DNA of 64,000 nucleotides, taken from NCBI GenBank assembly GCA_026874595.1, contig JAPPUL010000071.1, positions 248,001-312,000 on the forward strand, written 5' to 3'. Under the pieces are notes generated by a model. That model had not been told where the DNA came from and ran no database searches. It saw only the letters and a program-made list of their open reading frames with translations. The position numbers and the translations under genes were made by a program. Source of the stretch: Sipunculus nudus. Its lineage: Eukaryota > Annelida > Sipuncula > Golfingiida > Sipunculidae. Numbering within the stretch: position 1 is the stretch's first letter; each line of letters starts with the position of its first letter. This document shows positions 34,153 to 43,294 of the stretch, one piece after another.

Positions 34153-35550
34153 TTAGTTATAAAAGTGAGCAACGATTTTATTTTGATAAGAGACCAAAAA
34201 AGCAATATTCTCATTAGGAGAAAGGTCTAAGTTGATGTTGTAAATATCTTTGACTTTAGGGATTTGAATAGAACGGGAGGAAGTAGATTTGGTATTAATG
34301 TTAATTATGTTGAAGAAGTAGTTATACATAAAATTTTGGTTATTGTAAGAGAACTTATTAGGCGAGTAAAGGAAAATATTGTTCTTAGCAGTAATACCGA
34401 AAATGGAGCTATCGATTTCAAAATCTTTTCTTAAAGTTAAAATCGGCTTAAGCTTATTTCGCAAGAAGTTATCAAGGTCGATATTCAAAGAATAAATACG
34501 TTTAAAAGCGGGAAGATATTTTTCTTTAGAATTTTGCCTATCCTGAGGATAATAAGCGACAAGAAAGACGAGTTTTTTGGTAAGAGGGCTTATTTTGATA
34601 TCTTCAATAGAAAGAGAATATCCTTGAACAGAAGGGATAATGGAAGAGACATTTTTCTTATAAGAAAGCAGCTGCCCGAGGTGGTCAAAAACGAATAGAT
34701 TAAAAGGCCTAATATTATTTTGTTTAAAGTCTTTGAAGAGCAGATAAAGATAGTTGTTATTATCAGTATAAAGGAGGTACAAAGCGCCTTGGTCGTTAAA
34801 GGCGAGAGAATGAGGGATATTAGAAGTATTATTGATTTTACCAGACTTACCGATTTTAAAAATGAGTTTACCATGCTTGTTAAACTTGAGAATAATTAAG
34901 CTATTATTGTAGTTATGCCTAACGCTATTGTTTTTTTGGTTTAAGTTAGGCTTGGAATGGTTTGTAGAACTTTGTAAATCGAGTACATAGAAGTCTCCGT
35001 TGGAATCGACAGAGCAGTGATAAATGGAGTTGAAGGGGAAGTGAATGGTTTTTGAATGAATGAAAGTGTTATTGTTTTGGTTTTTGAAATTGATTTTAAA
35101 AGAGAAGTTAATATTTTGACCTATGATAAGGGAATTCTTGGAATGGATGTTAGTAATGCTTAAGAAGTTTCTGTTTGGAGCGATGTAAGCGATAGAGTTT
35201 TTGTCGAAGAAAACTTTTTGCGAATTAAAAGCCTTATTATGGTTAAGGAACTTATGAGAGGTTGTTTTTTTATTAGAATCGTATGAGTTATAAATCTTAG
35301 ACATATAAGATTTAGAAAAAGAGCTATCACTTTTGTTATTTTGTATTACTGGGGAGGTAGTAGTAGAATGTTTTTTGGGCTTGGGATTTAGGAGATTTTG
35401 TTTTGTAGAGATAGGGGAGGTCATGATATTGACAGTGAGCTTACTTTTAGAGAAGGAGCCGATCTTTTCATCGCAAGCAATAAAAGCAAGAGCAAGGCAA
35501 GTTAAAATAAAGCCAAAAAACAGATAATGTAAAAAAGGTTTAAAAGCCAT
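34153..35550 (-). CDS. Predicted lipoprotein, beta-propeller-like, unknown
   Basis: A 465-residue protein with a lipoprotein signal ending 'LALAFIACDE', so Cys is acylated. After a Ser/Asn/Lys-rich linker it has repeating beta-strand blocks ('IYHCSVDSNGDFYVLDLQSS', 'LIILKFNKHGKLIFKIGKSG', 'HSLAFNDQGALYLLYTDNNN', 'LNLDLSPNENIAFLVSYQNK'-like end) that resemble NHL/six-bladed beta-propellers. No catalytic motif is visible. ATG 35550 is chosen so that the signal peptide is in register; ATG 35583 would lengthen it. Its stop is 16 bp before the NnrD start, so they may be co-transcribed. Function unknown. Confidence 0.65.
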   Translation of the reverse strand: MAFKPFLHYLFFGFILTCLALAFIACDEKIGSFSKSKLTVNIMTSPISTKQNLLNPKPKKHSTTTSPVIQNNKSDSSFSKSYMSKIYNSYDSNKKTTSHKFLNHNKAFNSQKVFFDKNSIAYIAPNRNFLSITNIHSKNSLIIGQNINFSFKINFKNQNNNTFIHSKTIHFPFNSIYHCSVDSNGDFYVLDLQSSTNHSKPNLNQKNNSVRHNYNNSLIILKFNKHGKLIFKIGKSGKINNTSNIPHSLAFNDQGALYLLYTDNNNYLYLLFKDFKQNNIRPFNLFVFDHLGQLLSYKKNVSSIIPSVQGYSLSIEDIKISPLTKKLVFLVAYYPQDRQNSKEKYLPAFKRIYSLNIDLDNFLRNKLKPILTLRKDFEIDSSIFGITAKNNIFLYSPNKFSYNNQNFMYNYFFNIININTKSTSSRSIQIPKVKDIYNINLDLSPNENIAFLVSYQNKIVAHFYN

Positions 35551-35875
35551 AGAAATAAGGGTCAAAAATAAAAATAAAGCCAACAGTTAGAAAGTAAAAA
35601 GTTAGAAAGTAAAAAGTTAGAAAGTAAAAAAAAAACTAAAGCCCAAAGCTACTTATAAAGGTATCGAGCTTGAGTATACTAAAATACAAAATAAAAGAGA
35701 TATAAATTACAAATAAATTAAAAAAATAGTAAAAAAAATAGCAAAAAAAGGAATAAAATAAAACCTAAGAAGGGGAAAGGAAGAGAAAAGGGGAAAGGAA
35801 GAGAAAAGGGGAAAGGAAGAGAAAAGGGGAAAGGGGGAAAAGGGGAAAGGGGGGAAAAGGAGAAAGGAAAAAGAG
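35551..35875. other. 325-bp intergenic region with two tandem repeat arrays
   Basis: Contains three copies of a 15-bp unit gttagaaagtaaaaa (35586-35630) and three copies plus degenerate remains of an 18-bp unit aggggaaaggaagagaaa (35771-35870). The purine run supplies the ribosome-binding site of the next gene. No gene or RNA seen. Confidence 0.75.
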
Positions 35876-36727
35876 ATGAAAAAAGGGAAAAAAGAAAGAG
35901 TATGGGAAAGGCGTGAGGGTCAAAGGCGTGAGGGTCAAAGGAGGAAGGTAGTAAAATTAATTCTAATATACTTGCTATTTTGCATTTCTTCAGAAAAAGG
36001 AAAAGATGTTTATAGTGCAAATAGGGTTTCAAATGAGCTTATATGGTGGAGCAATGTAGCTGTTGGATTTAATACAGAAGCGAGCGTACTTAAATACCAG
36101 AGGAAATATATAAGGGAATGGACGAACGTAGAATTGCTAATGAAAGGTTATATGGGGACAAAAGATATATATGAGAAGATGTTTATAGTTGAGCGACTAT
36201 GTGATTTTGCAAAAGAAGAAAAGGTTTTAGATTTCGTATTAAAGAGTATAGATTACGATGGAGTGGGGAGGAGGGGTAAAGGGTTAGAATCCTATTGGAA
36301 GTTGCAAGTAACAGGGCTTTACAATCTGGGTTTAAAGGGAGAGAGCATGTCGGATAAAAACAAAGTAAAAGTCCAAAAGCTAGCAAAGAAGCTGTTTATA
36401 GATGGTAAGGATGGGCGAGTGGAGGTATCGGCTGGCATAACGTTGTCAAAACTTGTTGTAGGAGGGTCTGAAGGGTCTAAAGGGTTAAAACACAGGTTAT
36501 TAAAACGAGAGACGATATCGCAGATACTGAATAAGAAGATGTTTTTAGTAGGTTCCCGTCGTCGTTTCAAGGAGGATGCCTATATGGCATGGGGGCTTGG
36601 GCGGGCGGCCTTAGAACTTAAGGATCGAGACACGGCATTAGGTTTACGCTATCTTAGGAAGGGCAGCTATCCGAAGAAAGTGCTTAAATATTTAGATAAG
36701 GTAATAAAGGAGTTAGAAAGGGGATAG
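35876..36727 (+). CDS. Helical exported or membrane-anchored protein, unknown
   Basis: A 283-residue protein I do not recognise. The N terminus is basic and repetitive ('REGQRREGQRRK', from a 15-bp in-frame duplication), followed by a hydrophobic segment near residues 27-38 ('LILIYLLFCIS'), which could be a signal anchor. The rest is alpha-helical with a HEAT-like feel ('MFIVERLCDFAKEEKVLDFVLKSI', 'VEVSAGITLSKLVV', 'AYMAWGLGRAALELKDRDTALGLRYLRKG'). It precedes the TIGR04282-type transferase gene by 82 bp and may be co-transcribed with it. Confidence 0.6.
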   Translation: MKKGKKERVWERREGQRREGQRRKVVKLILIYLLFCISSEKGKDVYSANRVSNELIWWSNVAVGFNTEASVLKYQRKYIREWTNVELLMKGYMGTKDIYEKMFIVERLCDFAKEEKVLDFVLKSIDYDGVGRRGKGLESYWKLQVTGLYNLGLKGESMSDKNKVKVQKLAKKLFIDGKDGRVEVSAGITLSKLVVGGSEGSKGLKHRLLKRETISQILNKKMFLVGSRRRFKEDAYMAWGLGRAALELKDRDTALGLRYLRKGSYPKKVLKYLDKVIKELERG

Positions 36728-36809
36728 GGCAATAAGCGGAGATAGGGCAATAAGCGGAGAATGGGGTAAGAATAAGAATGTAATAAAATATTTTTGGAAG
36801 GGGGTAAAA

Positions 36810-37733
36810 TTGGAAGGATGTCAAGAAGGAGGTCAAGAAGGAGGTCAAGAAGGGGGTCAAGAAGGGGGTCAAGAAGGAGGAGAGTATAAGAGGCAAGAGA
36901 ATGGGATAGTAATGTATGTAAAAAGGCCAATAGAGGGAAAGGTAAAGACTCGTTTAACGGGAAAAAGTGGACTAAGTAAAGAGGGAGCAGCGAGGTTGTA
37001 CGAGAGCTTACTGTACGATTTAGTCAAATTATTTAAAGAAGGGAGCAAAAGCTTTGCAGCGGCTGAAGGGGAGGGGAAGGGGGAGAGAGGGAAGGGGAAG
37101 GGGAAGGATGGGAAGGGGAAGGATGGGAATCTAGTTTTTGAAGGGGGAAGTAATTATGATTTATATATATGCGCAAGGGAATATAGTTTTGGACTTGAGC
37201 TTTCGGAGGAGTTAGGGATTTTAGTAATAGAAGATAGGGGGGGAGGAGAGATAGGTTTGGCGATGTTGGGCAGTCTAGAGGATATGTTTGAGCTTGGGTA
37301 TAAGAAGGTGGTGATACTGGGTTCGGACTTACCTTATATAAGGCCTTCTGATGCAATAGAAATATTCAAGTTGTTAACGAACAATGATTACGTACTAGGG
37401 TCGGATGGGCGTGGTGGTTTTTATATACTTGGGACGAAGAGGGTGGAGGGGAAGCTATTTAGTAATATTGAATGGAGTGTGGGTAGAGATTATGAAATAT
37501 TGATAGAGAGGATAGAAAGCCTAGGCTATAACTTGCATAAGTATAAAGAGAGCAAAGATATAAACTTTCCTTCAGATGTTGCAAAGCTTTATAGAGAGGT
37601 ATTAGGGGGGGATAAAGGGGGGGATACAGGAGGCAGGGGAAGAAGATTTAAAGAAGAGATGCCCAAAACAGTAGATATGCTTAGTAAATTATTTCACGTG
37701 AAACATAAAGAAAAAGGGATTGATTTTGAGTAA
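36810..37733 (+). CDS. GT-A-fold transferase, TIGR04282 type (rSAM/selenodomain-associated transferase 1)
   Basis: A 307-residue GT-A superfamily protein. 'IVMYVKRPIEGKVKTRLTGKSGLSKEGAARLYESLL' is the family opening (Lys/Arg of 'VKTRL'), 'VVILGSDLPYIRPSDAIEIFKLL' carries the metal Asp, and 'YVLGSDGRGGFYILGTKR' and 'SNIEWSVGRDYEI' follow. The reaction is unknown in the family. Before the domain lie five to six in-frame EGGQ repeats (12-bp units), and an EGKGERGKGKGKDGKGKDG low-complexity insertion sits near residue 90. The TTG start has ggaaggggg upstream; an ATG at 36911, after the repeats, is the alternative. A parS-like 16-mer lies in its 3' end. Confidence 0.78.
   Translation: MEGCQEGGQEGGQEGGQEGGQEGGEYKRQENGIVMYVKRPIEGKVKTRLTGKSGLSKEGAARLYESLLYDLVKLFKEGSKSFAAAEGEGKGERGKGKGKDGKGKDGNLVFEGGSNYDLYICAREYSFGLELSEELGILVIEDRGGGEIGLAMLGSLEDMFELGYKKVVILGSDLPYIRPSDAIEIFKLLTNNDYVLGSDGRGGFYILGTKRVEGKLFSNIEWSVGRDYEILIERIESLGYNLHKYKESKDINFPSDVAKLYREVLGGDKGGDTGGRGRRFKEEMPKTVDMLSKLFHVKHKEKGIDFE
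36813..36881. repeat. 12-bp in-frame tandem repeat at the 5' end of the transferase gene
   Basis: Five 12-bp units (gaaggaggtcaa with g/a variants) and a partial sixth, coding EGGQ if translation starts at TTG 36810. Confidence 0.95.
37690..37705. promoter_or_regulatory. parS-like ParB-binding site
   Basis: TATTTCACGTGAAACA matches the parS consensus TGTTTCACGTGAAACA at 15 of 16 positions, with the TTTCACGTGAAA core intact. It lies in the last codons of the transferase gene (coding Phe-His-Val-Lys), 28 bp before the stop, and within about 50 bp of a switch in strand composition. No parAB or dnaA gene is in the window. Confidence 0.55.
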
Positions 37734-37734
37734 T

Positions 37735-38874
37735 TTACTTGTGCAAGTCTTTGAGAATATTGTGTAAAGATACAGGAGTATTTGCTTTCTTAGAGTACTC
37801 ACGAATTAATCTCTTCAAAGTATCTATAGAAACATCCCGTCTCAGTAAAGGATTCTTTCTATTTAGACTGTAATCTTTGTGCTTGTCAAGAAACTTAAGC
37901 GCAAATTTAATTGAAGTTATAGAAACAAATACCCCCCCATTATGCTTTAAAACCTGACAAATTCTATCAGCAGAACTAAATATATAAATACCCATAGACT
38001 CACTCTCGTTCTTTACCCTCCCCTCACCAAAAGTAGAAAAAAGCCAATCGCGAATAACAGCTATATCACTACCCTTAAAATAAAACGAAATCGAATTAAG
38101 ACCTTCAAAATGAGCAGGAATATTAGAAAAATTTAAAACCAAATAATTTTGAGGCAAATAGTTAGCATCCCCAAATATACTAATAGACTGAGGATAGGAA
38201 AGCATGTAGTATCTTTCTTGCAAAGAACTAATAAGAACTTCAATACGCTTAAGAACCTCTTCCCTAGAAAGTTCAAAAGATAAAGATTTTTTAGATAAAA
38301 ATGTAATAACTTTATCAAAATCATCATCAGGAACAAAAACAGAATCCGCTATAGAAGGTGTTCCCTTGTGGAACACAAAATAGGTATAATAAGAATACCC
38401 AACCTTCCGATATGATACAGATAGCGTCTGATAGCCTTTACTAAGTAATGCCCTTTTGAAAAAAAAAGACTTTTTAAGCTTTGTCAAAATATAAAAAACA
38501 GGTTCATCCAAAGTTACAAACTTATTATAAAATGCAACGAAGTTATCTTTTTCAAGCATATAAGAAGATTTTATAACCTTAGAATTTATAACCGCCTCAA
38601 GCCTCTTTGAAGCTTTATCTTGCAAAGCCTTAGAAAAACGCAATGATGATAAATTAAAATTATTCCTCATGCCATTTGCAAACTCAAAAAGCTTATCCTC
38701 CTCAGAAGATGCTTTTTTAGCCGGAATCAAAATCATAGGATGCTTAGGCAGTTTAGAAGGTAGCGCATAAACAGAATTATAAGAAAAAATAGAAATATAA
38801 ATAAATCCAAGAATAAAGCTAATAAAGTTTAAAAACAAATCTCTAAATAAAACTAAACGCCAAAACCAAAACAT
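37735..38874 (-). CDS. Exported protein with CAP/SCP-like N-terminal region, unknown
   Basis: A 379-residue protein with a hydrophobic N terminus (residues 5-38) serving as signal or anchor. 'KLFEFANGMRNNFNLSSLRFSKALQDKASKRLEAVINSKVI' resembles the opening of CAP/SCP domains ('N..R....L..L..S..L...A..R'), but the conserved His/Glu further on are not evident. The C-terminal half ('PQSISIFGDANYLPQNYLVLNFSN', 'ISFYFKGSDIAVIRDWLF') is unassigned. It converges on the transferase gene with a 1-bp gap. Its coding strand is G-rich, so plus-strand composition flips at this boundary. Confidence 0.6.
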   Translation of the reverse strand: MFWFWRLVLFRDLFLNFISFILGFIYISIFSYNSVYALPSKLPKHPMILIPAKKASSEEDKLFEFANGMRNNFNLSSLRFSKALQDKASKRLEAVINSKVIKSSYMLEKDNFVAFYNKFVTLDEPVFYILTKLKKSFFFKRALLSKGYQTLSVSYRKVGYSYYTYFVFHKGTPSIADSVFVPDDDFDKVITFLSKKSLSFELSREEVLKRIEVLISSLQERYYMLSYPQSISIFGDANYLPQNYLVLNFSNIPAHFEGLNSISFYFKGSDIAVIRDWLFSTFGEGRVKNESESMGIYIFSSADRICQVLKHNGGVFVSITSIKFALKFLDKHKDYSLNRKNPLLRRDVSIDTLKRLIREYSKKANTPVSLHNILKDLHK

Positions 38875-39174
38875 AAATAAAATATACGGAACGATCTACA
38901 AATAATGTGAGTGTTTAAAACAAAAAAGAATAAATAGAATTAATAAATAGAATTAAAAACAATTAAAAACAATTAAAAACAATTAAAAACAATTTATTAA
39001 AGTATATTTGGCGCTCTATAAAAAAATGTAGATTATATAAAAGATTATATAATTAATATACTCTTAATATACTCTTAATCAATAGAAGGATTTTTAAAAC
39101 CTACTAAGAGAAACAGTATATAAAATCTTAAGAATATCAAATGTTTAAGAAATAGTTAGTAAACTATAATAGTC
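38875..39174. other. 300-bp AT-rich divergent intergenic region
   Basis: Lies between the divergent CAP-like and ABC transporter genes and probably holds both promoters. It contains four perfect 10-bp units aattaaaaac (38951-38990) and a short tandem (actcttaatat, 39060-39078). No gene seen. Confidence 0.6.
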
Positions 39175-41061
39175 ATGGAAAAACAGGATATAGATAAAGA
39201 AATAGATAAAGTGCAAAATCCACAAACAAACAAACAAAAAACAAAAAACAACAAACAACAAAAAATAGACAGCAAGATACTAAAACTAATTTGGCAGCTT
39301 ATAACCCCTCATAAATATAAACTTATCCTGTCAATAGCCATACTCCTTATAAGCAAGGGACTATTAGTATTTATCCCAATAGGTATAAAGTTTGGTGTAG
39401 ATATCTTAATTCAAAAACCCATAGAAGTTAACCTATTTGGACAACAAATATACTACTCAAACACTCTAAGCTTATACAACATAGGCTCACTCCTATTTGC
39501 AATACTCCTAGCCCAATATATAGCAACATATATTCAAATATACCTAACAAATAAAGTCGGCCTTGAAATGATGCGTCAACTAAGAGAACAGGTATTTCAA
39601 CATACAATAAACCAATCAATAAAATTTTATAACAAAAATAGAATAGGACTACTCCTAACACGCATAGTTCACGACATACAAACACTAAATGAACTATTTG
39701 TAACAGGTATCCCAACAATATTTGGTGACCTCTTTCTAGTCCTAAGCATATTAGTTATGTCCTTTTTCCTAGATTTTAAACTAGCTCTAGTAAGCCTAGT
39801 CACACTCCCATTCCTATACCTAGGCATGATGATATTTAAACGATATTCAAGAAAATCATTCCTAGCCATAAGAACAAAATTAGCTAATATGAATGCATTC
39901 TTACAATCAGCCGTAAGCGGTATAAAAATAGTACAATCATTTAATCGACAAGCCAAAATGTATCGAATATTTACAAGACTACAAAAAAACTATTTCCTCG
40001 AATACTTACGCACAGTCAAAATCTATTCTTACTACTTCCCCGTACTAGACTCCTTCAGCGTCCTGTCTCGTGTGTTTATAATCTTATTTGGCTCCTACTG
40101 GATTTACACCGGCAGCAGCGACATTGCAAGCCTAATTGCATTCCTTTTCTTCTCGCAAATGTTCTTCCACCCACTAAGAGAATTAAGCGATCAATATAGC
40201 GTCCTACAATCAGCTCTAGCATCAGGCGAGAAGATTTTCGGACTCCTTAATACAGACGAAAAAATCCCAGAAGGAAACTACAACCCATATATATCTAACT
40301 CAAACTCAAAAGCAGATCCCAAAACCGGAATGCAAGGGCAAATAACATTTGAAAATGTACGCTTTTCATATGACGAAGACACAAAAGTCTTAAAAAATAT
40401 AAACTTCCAAGTAAATGCAGGTGAGAAAATCGCACTAGTCGGACTTACAGGCAGCGGCAAAAGCACTATAGTAAATCTAATAAGCAGAATGTATGACAAC
40501 TTCACCGGAGAAATAAAGATAGACGGAATATCAATCCGGGAATATAAAAAATCAGCTCTCCGAAAAAGCATAGCATATATGCTACAAGACATTTATATTT
40601 TCTCTCAAACCGTAAAGGAAAACATAAGCCTATTTAATAAAGATATTAAAGAAGAACAGATAATAGAAGCAGCAAAAACGGTCAAAGCCAATAACTTTAT
40701 AGAAAAACTTGACAAAAAATATGAAACACAGCTTGGCGAACACGGAACAGGAATATCATACGGAGAAACTCAACTACTTGCATTCTGCCGAGTAGGCCTA
40801 CAAAACGCTAAAATAATTGTACTTGACGAAGCCACCTCCAATATAGATTATCAAACAGAAAAACTAATCCAAGAAAACATCTCAGAAGTCCTAAAAGATA
40901 AAACAGCTATAGTAATTGCACACAGACTCTCAACAATAAAACGTATGGATAGAATAATAGTTCTACATGAAGGACAAGTCGCAGAAGAGGGTACCCATAA
41001 CCAGCTAATGGCAGCAAACGGATTATATAAAAAGTTATACCTACTACAATTCCAAGAGTAA
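39175..41061 (+). CDS. ABC exporter, MsbA/ABCB half-transporter type
   Basis: A 628-residue membrane export ATPase. After a Lys/Gln-rich N-terminal tail of 40 residues, six membrane helices span about 45-340, including the coupling phrase 'RILEMMRQLREQVFQHTINQSIKFYNKNRIG'-like region. The ATPase domain has Walker A 'GLTGSGKST' near 422, Walker B 'IIVLDEATS' near 545 and the H-loop His in 'IVIAHRLSTIKRMD'. The signature motif is degenerate: 'ISYGETQ' instead of LSGGQ. Such transporters commonly move lipid A-core, drugs or peptides; substrate unknown. Its coding strand is C-rich, unlike the neighbouring plus-strand genes, which hints at a different origin or an inverted block. Confidence 0.93.
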   Translation: MEKQDIDKEIDKVQNPQTNKQKTKNNKQQKIDSKILKLIWQLITPHKYKLILSIAILLISKGLLVFIPIGIKFGVDILIQKPIEVNLFGQQIYYSNTLSLYNIGSLLFAILLAQYIATYIQIYLTNKVGLEMMRQLREQVFQHTINQSIKFYNKNRIGLLLTRIVHDIQTLNELFVTGIPTIFGDLFLVLSILVMSFFLDFKLALVSLVTLPFLYLGMMIFKRYSRKSFLAIRTKLANMNAFLQSAVSGIKIVQSFNRQAKMYRIFTRLQKNYFLEYLRTVKIYSYYFPVLDSFSVLSRVFIILFGSYWIYTGSSDIASLIAFLFFSQMFFHPLRELSDQYSVLQSALASGEKIFGLLNTDEKIPEGNYNPYISNSNSKADPKTGMQGQITFENVRFSYDEDTKVLKNINFQVNAGEKIALVGLTGSGKSTIVNLISRMYDNFTGEIKIDGISIREYKKSALRKSIAYMLQDIYIFSQTVKENISLFNKDIKEEQIIEAAKTVKANNFIEKLDKKYETQLGEHGTGISYGETQLLAFCRVGLQNAKIIVLDEATSNIDYQTEKLIQENISEVLKDKTAIVIAHRLSTIKRMDRIIVLHEGQVAEEGTHNQLMAANGLYKKLYLLQFQE

Positions 41062-41130
41062 TTACATATAAAATACGATAATAAACAAAACCCTCTTATA
41101 AATTTAGGATTAGATAATTATATAAAATCG

Positions 41131-41319
41131 ATAAAGAAGCAAAAGTAAACAAAAGTAAACAAAAGTAAACAAAAGAAAACAAAAGAAAGCAAAAGAAAGC
41201 AAAAGTAGGCAAAAGAAAGCAAAAGAAAGCAAAAGTAGGCAAAAAGAGGCAAAAGTAGGCAAAAAGAGGCAAAAGTAGGCAAAAAGAGGCAAAAGTAGGC
41301 AAAAAGAGGCAAAAAGGCA
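41131..41319. repeat. 10/20-bp tandem repeat array of about 190 bp
   Basis: Begins as aaaagtaaac units, grades into aaaagaaagc and ends as alternating aaaagtaggc/aaaaagaggc units. It stops three bases before the GTG start of the CPBP protease gene and supplies its only Shine-Dalgarno-like agagg. All 10-bp units differ by one or two bases in a directional manner, as expected for stepwise expansion. Confidence 0.95.
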
Positions 41320-41321
41320 AA

Positions 41322-42317
41322 GTGGACCTTCTACAAAGCACATCGGATAAAGAAATAGTAATAAGACTCTATTATCTACTACGCATAATTTTAATACTTG
41401 CAGGCTTTATAATATTCCTCACATGGCATAAAAACTATTGGACAGGTTTGCAAGCTAAAAATAAAACTAAACATCAAAAACAGCTTTCCCCTCAAACATC
41501 TTTACAAATAGAAAAACCTATAGAAAAGCTAATACTATTACTTAGCCTTATAATGCTTTTGATGGTATTGCCAAAAGCTCTACTCTCCCTAGCCCAAAAT
41601 ATAGCAGGAGAAGGAGTACAAGCGTTTGCAAGTAAATATAAGATAGTCCAAATAGTTTATTTAGTTACAGTATGCGTTGAACTTGTCCTAATAAAGCTCA
41701 TAATCCTAAAAGACACCAACATAAGCATACGAGAATATATATTCTCGTATTTGTTAAGAACGGATATTAAACATATTCAAAGAGTAGAAGGAAAAAAGGA
41801 GGGCAAAATACCAACAAGAGGGGTAGCAATAATAATTAAAGGACTTTGCCTAAGCAGCTTTGTCGCAGGTGTTTTGACTTATTTAAACAGTTTCCTTTAT
41901 GAAATATATAAAAATATTAACAAAGAGAAACTAACTCGACTACAAGAATACGATAGTAAAGATTATTTGTCAAAGATATTTATAAAAGGTGGCGGCATCG
42001 AACAAATATTAGACCCAGAAGTATTTTTGTATGTAATTATAATAATCCTAATAGCCCCAGTAATTGAAGAGATATTATTTCGAGGAACAGTTTTAGGTGT
42101 TCTATTAAATCATATGAGCTTTATTAAAGCCAATATAATAACAGCTTTATTATTTGCTCTCATACATTTTAATATATATCTAATAATCCCGTTAATCGGT
42201 TTAGGATACGTGCTTGGACTTAGTTACGAAAAAGCCAAAACTTTATATGTCCCAATTCTGGTCCACTCATTATGGAATCAATTAAACATAGCAACATACA
42301 TATTGCTATACACTTAA
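41322..42317 (+). CDS. CPBP-family intramembrane metalloprotease
   Basis: A membrane protein of 331 residues with about eight hydrophobic segments. The CPBP (Abi/CAAX protease-like) active-site motifs are present in order near the C terminus: 'APVIEEILFRGTVLGVLL' (EExxxR), 'TALLFALIHFNI' (FxxxH) and 'YVPILVHSLWNQLN' (HxxxN). Substrate unknown; family members process prenylated or bacteriocin-related peptides or act in signalling. The start is a GTG directly behind the 190-bp tandem repeat array; no better start exists downstream before the first membrane helix. Confidence 0.88.
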   Translation: MDLLQSTSDKEIVIRLYYLLRIILILAGFIIFLTWHKNYWTGLQAKNKTKHQKQLSPQTSLQIEKPIEKLILLLSLIMLLMVLPKALLSLAQNIAGEGVQAFASKYKIVQIVYLVTVCVELVLIKLIILKDTNISIREYIFSYLLRTDIKHIQRVEGKKEGKIPTRGVAIIIKGLCLSSFVAGVLTYLNSFLYEIYKNINKEKLTRLQEYDSKDYLSKIFIKGGGIEQILDPEVFLYVIIIILIAPVIEEILFRGTVLGVLLNHMSFIKANIITALLFALIHFNIYLIIPLIGLGYVLGLSYEKAKTLYVPILVHSLWNQLNIATYILLYT

Positions 42318-42471
42318 AAACTTGATAAATAGTGCTAAATAGTGCTAAATAGTAAAAAAGAAATACTCATCTCAAAGTAAAAAGATGGCGAATTTCATAT
42401 ACGATAGCTTATTATAATAAAATCTTGTGTGGGTAATTAATGAGTAGCAAAGAAAAAGCGAGGGTAAAAAG

Positions 42472-43176
42472 ATGCGCACAATAATATCGCTTGAGGCATC
42501 AGATCTAATGGAGAGTTACCGAAAGGCATTAGTTGAAGCAGGAATATATGTTTTTAGCGTCGATGAGGACCATGATTTGCTAAAGAAGATTGAGGACTAT
42601 AAAGCAAACAGTGTCTTACTCGATATAGATTTTAGAGAATATCAAAATATAAGTTATCTTAAAGAATTTATAAAAGAGCACCAAAACATATATATCCTTG
42701 TAGTAACGAATAACAGAAGCTATAGCCTATTAAAGGAGCTTAATGATGCAAAAGTGTATGGGATAATAAGTAAAAATGATACTGTTGAAGTCCAAATACA
42801 AAAGATAAAGCAGATATTAAGGCGGCTTAGCAAGGGATTGGAAAAGAATCGCCGACAAAACATACGAGTAAAACCATCTAAAGAAGAGCATAACATATGT
42901 GCGATGCGGGGATTTGCTATGGATACTGTATATTACAGCAGAATAGAGAACATAAGTATAAGTGGTATATCATTCATGTTTATGGGAGAGCAACCTAAAG
43001 AGAGTATAATCTATCCAGGAAAGGGGGTAGAATTAAAAATGGAACTCGGAAACGAATCATTTGAGGTGCTAGCGCATATATTAAAACGCAGTGGACAGAG
43101 TGGGGTTTGTGTTTTTAAAGAATTTAAGGGCAACAGTAAAAACGATTTATTCCAATATTTATTAAATCAGTTATAA
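42472..43176 (+). CDS. Receiver-like plus PilZ domain protein
   Basis: A 234-residue signalling protein. Residues 1-118 look like a response-regulator receiver: acidic pair in 'FSVDEDHD', a candidate phospho-Asp in 'SVLLDIDF', and a late Lys in 'GIISKND'. Residues about 125-230 are a PilZ domain that binds cyclic-di-GMP: 'KNRRQNIRVKP' (RxxxR) and 'IENISISGISFMFMG' (the D/NxSxxG motif with Asn). It would couple phosphorylation and c-di-GMP to an unseen target, probably motility or envelope. ATG 42472 follows a weak agggtaaaaag. No kinase is adjacent. Confidence 0.82.
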   Translation: MRTIISLEASDLMESYRKALVEAGIYVFSVDEDHDLLKKIEDYKANSVLLDIDFREYQNISYLKEFIKEHQNIYILVVTNNRSYSLLKELNDAKVYGIISKNDTVEVQIQKIKQILRRLSKGLEKNRRQNIRVKPSKEEHNICAMRGFAMDTVYYSRIENISISGISFMFMGEQPKESIIYPGKGVELKMELGNESFEVLAHILKRSGQSGVCVFKEFKGNSKNDLFQYLLNQL

Positions 43177-43294
43177 ATTCTAAAGCATCTTTAATTAGAG
43201 CAAGAATAAGCAGCTAATTCAGATAGGAAAAAGCAGGCATAAACTCATAAAATATAAAACAATAAATATGAAAAAATTATAAAAAAAATAAGCA

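Noticed and set aside
41096-41343. Three overlapping minus-strand frames with FCLLLPTFA repeats
   Set aside because: They are translations of the 190-bp tandem array in three frames; no start site and no homologue.
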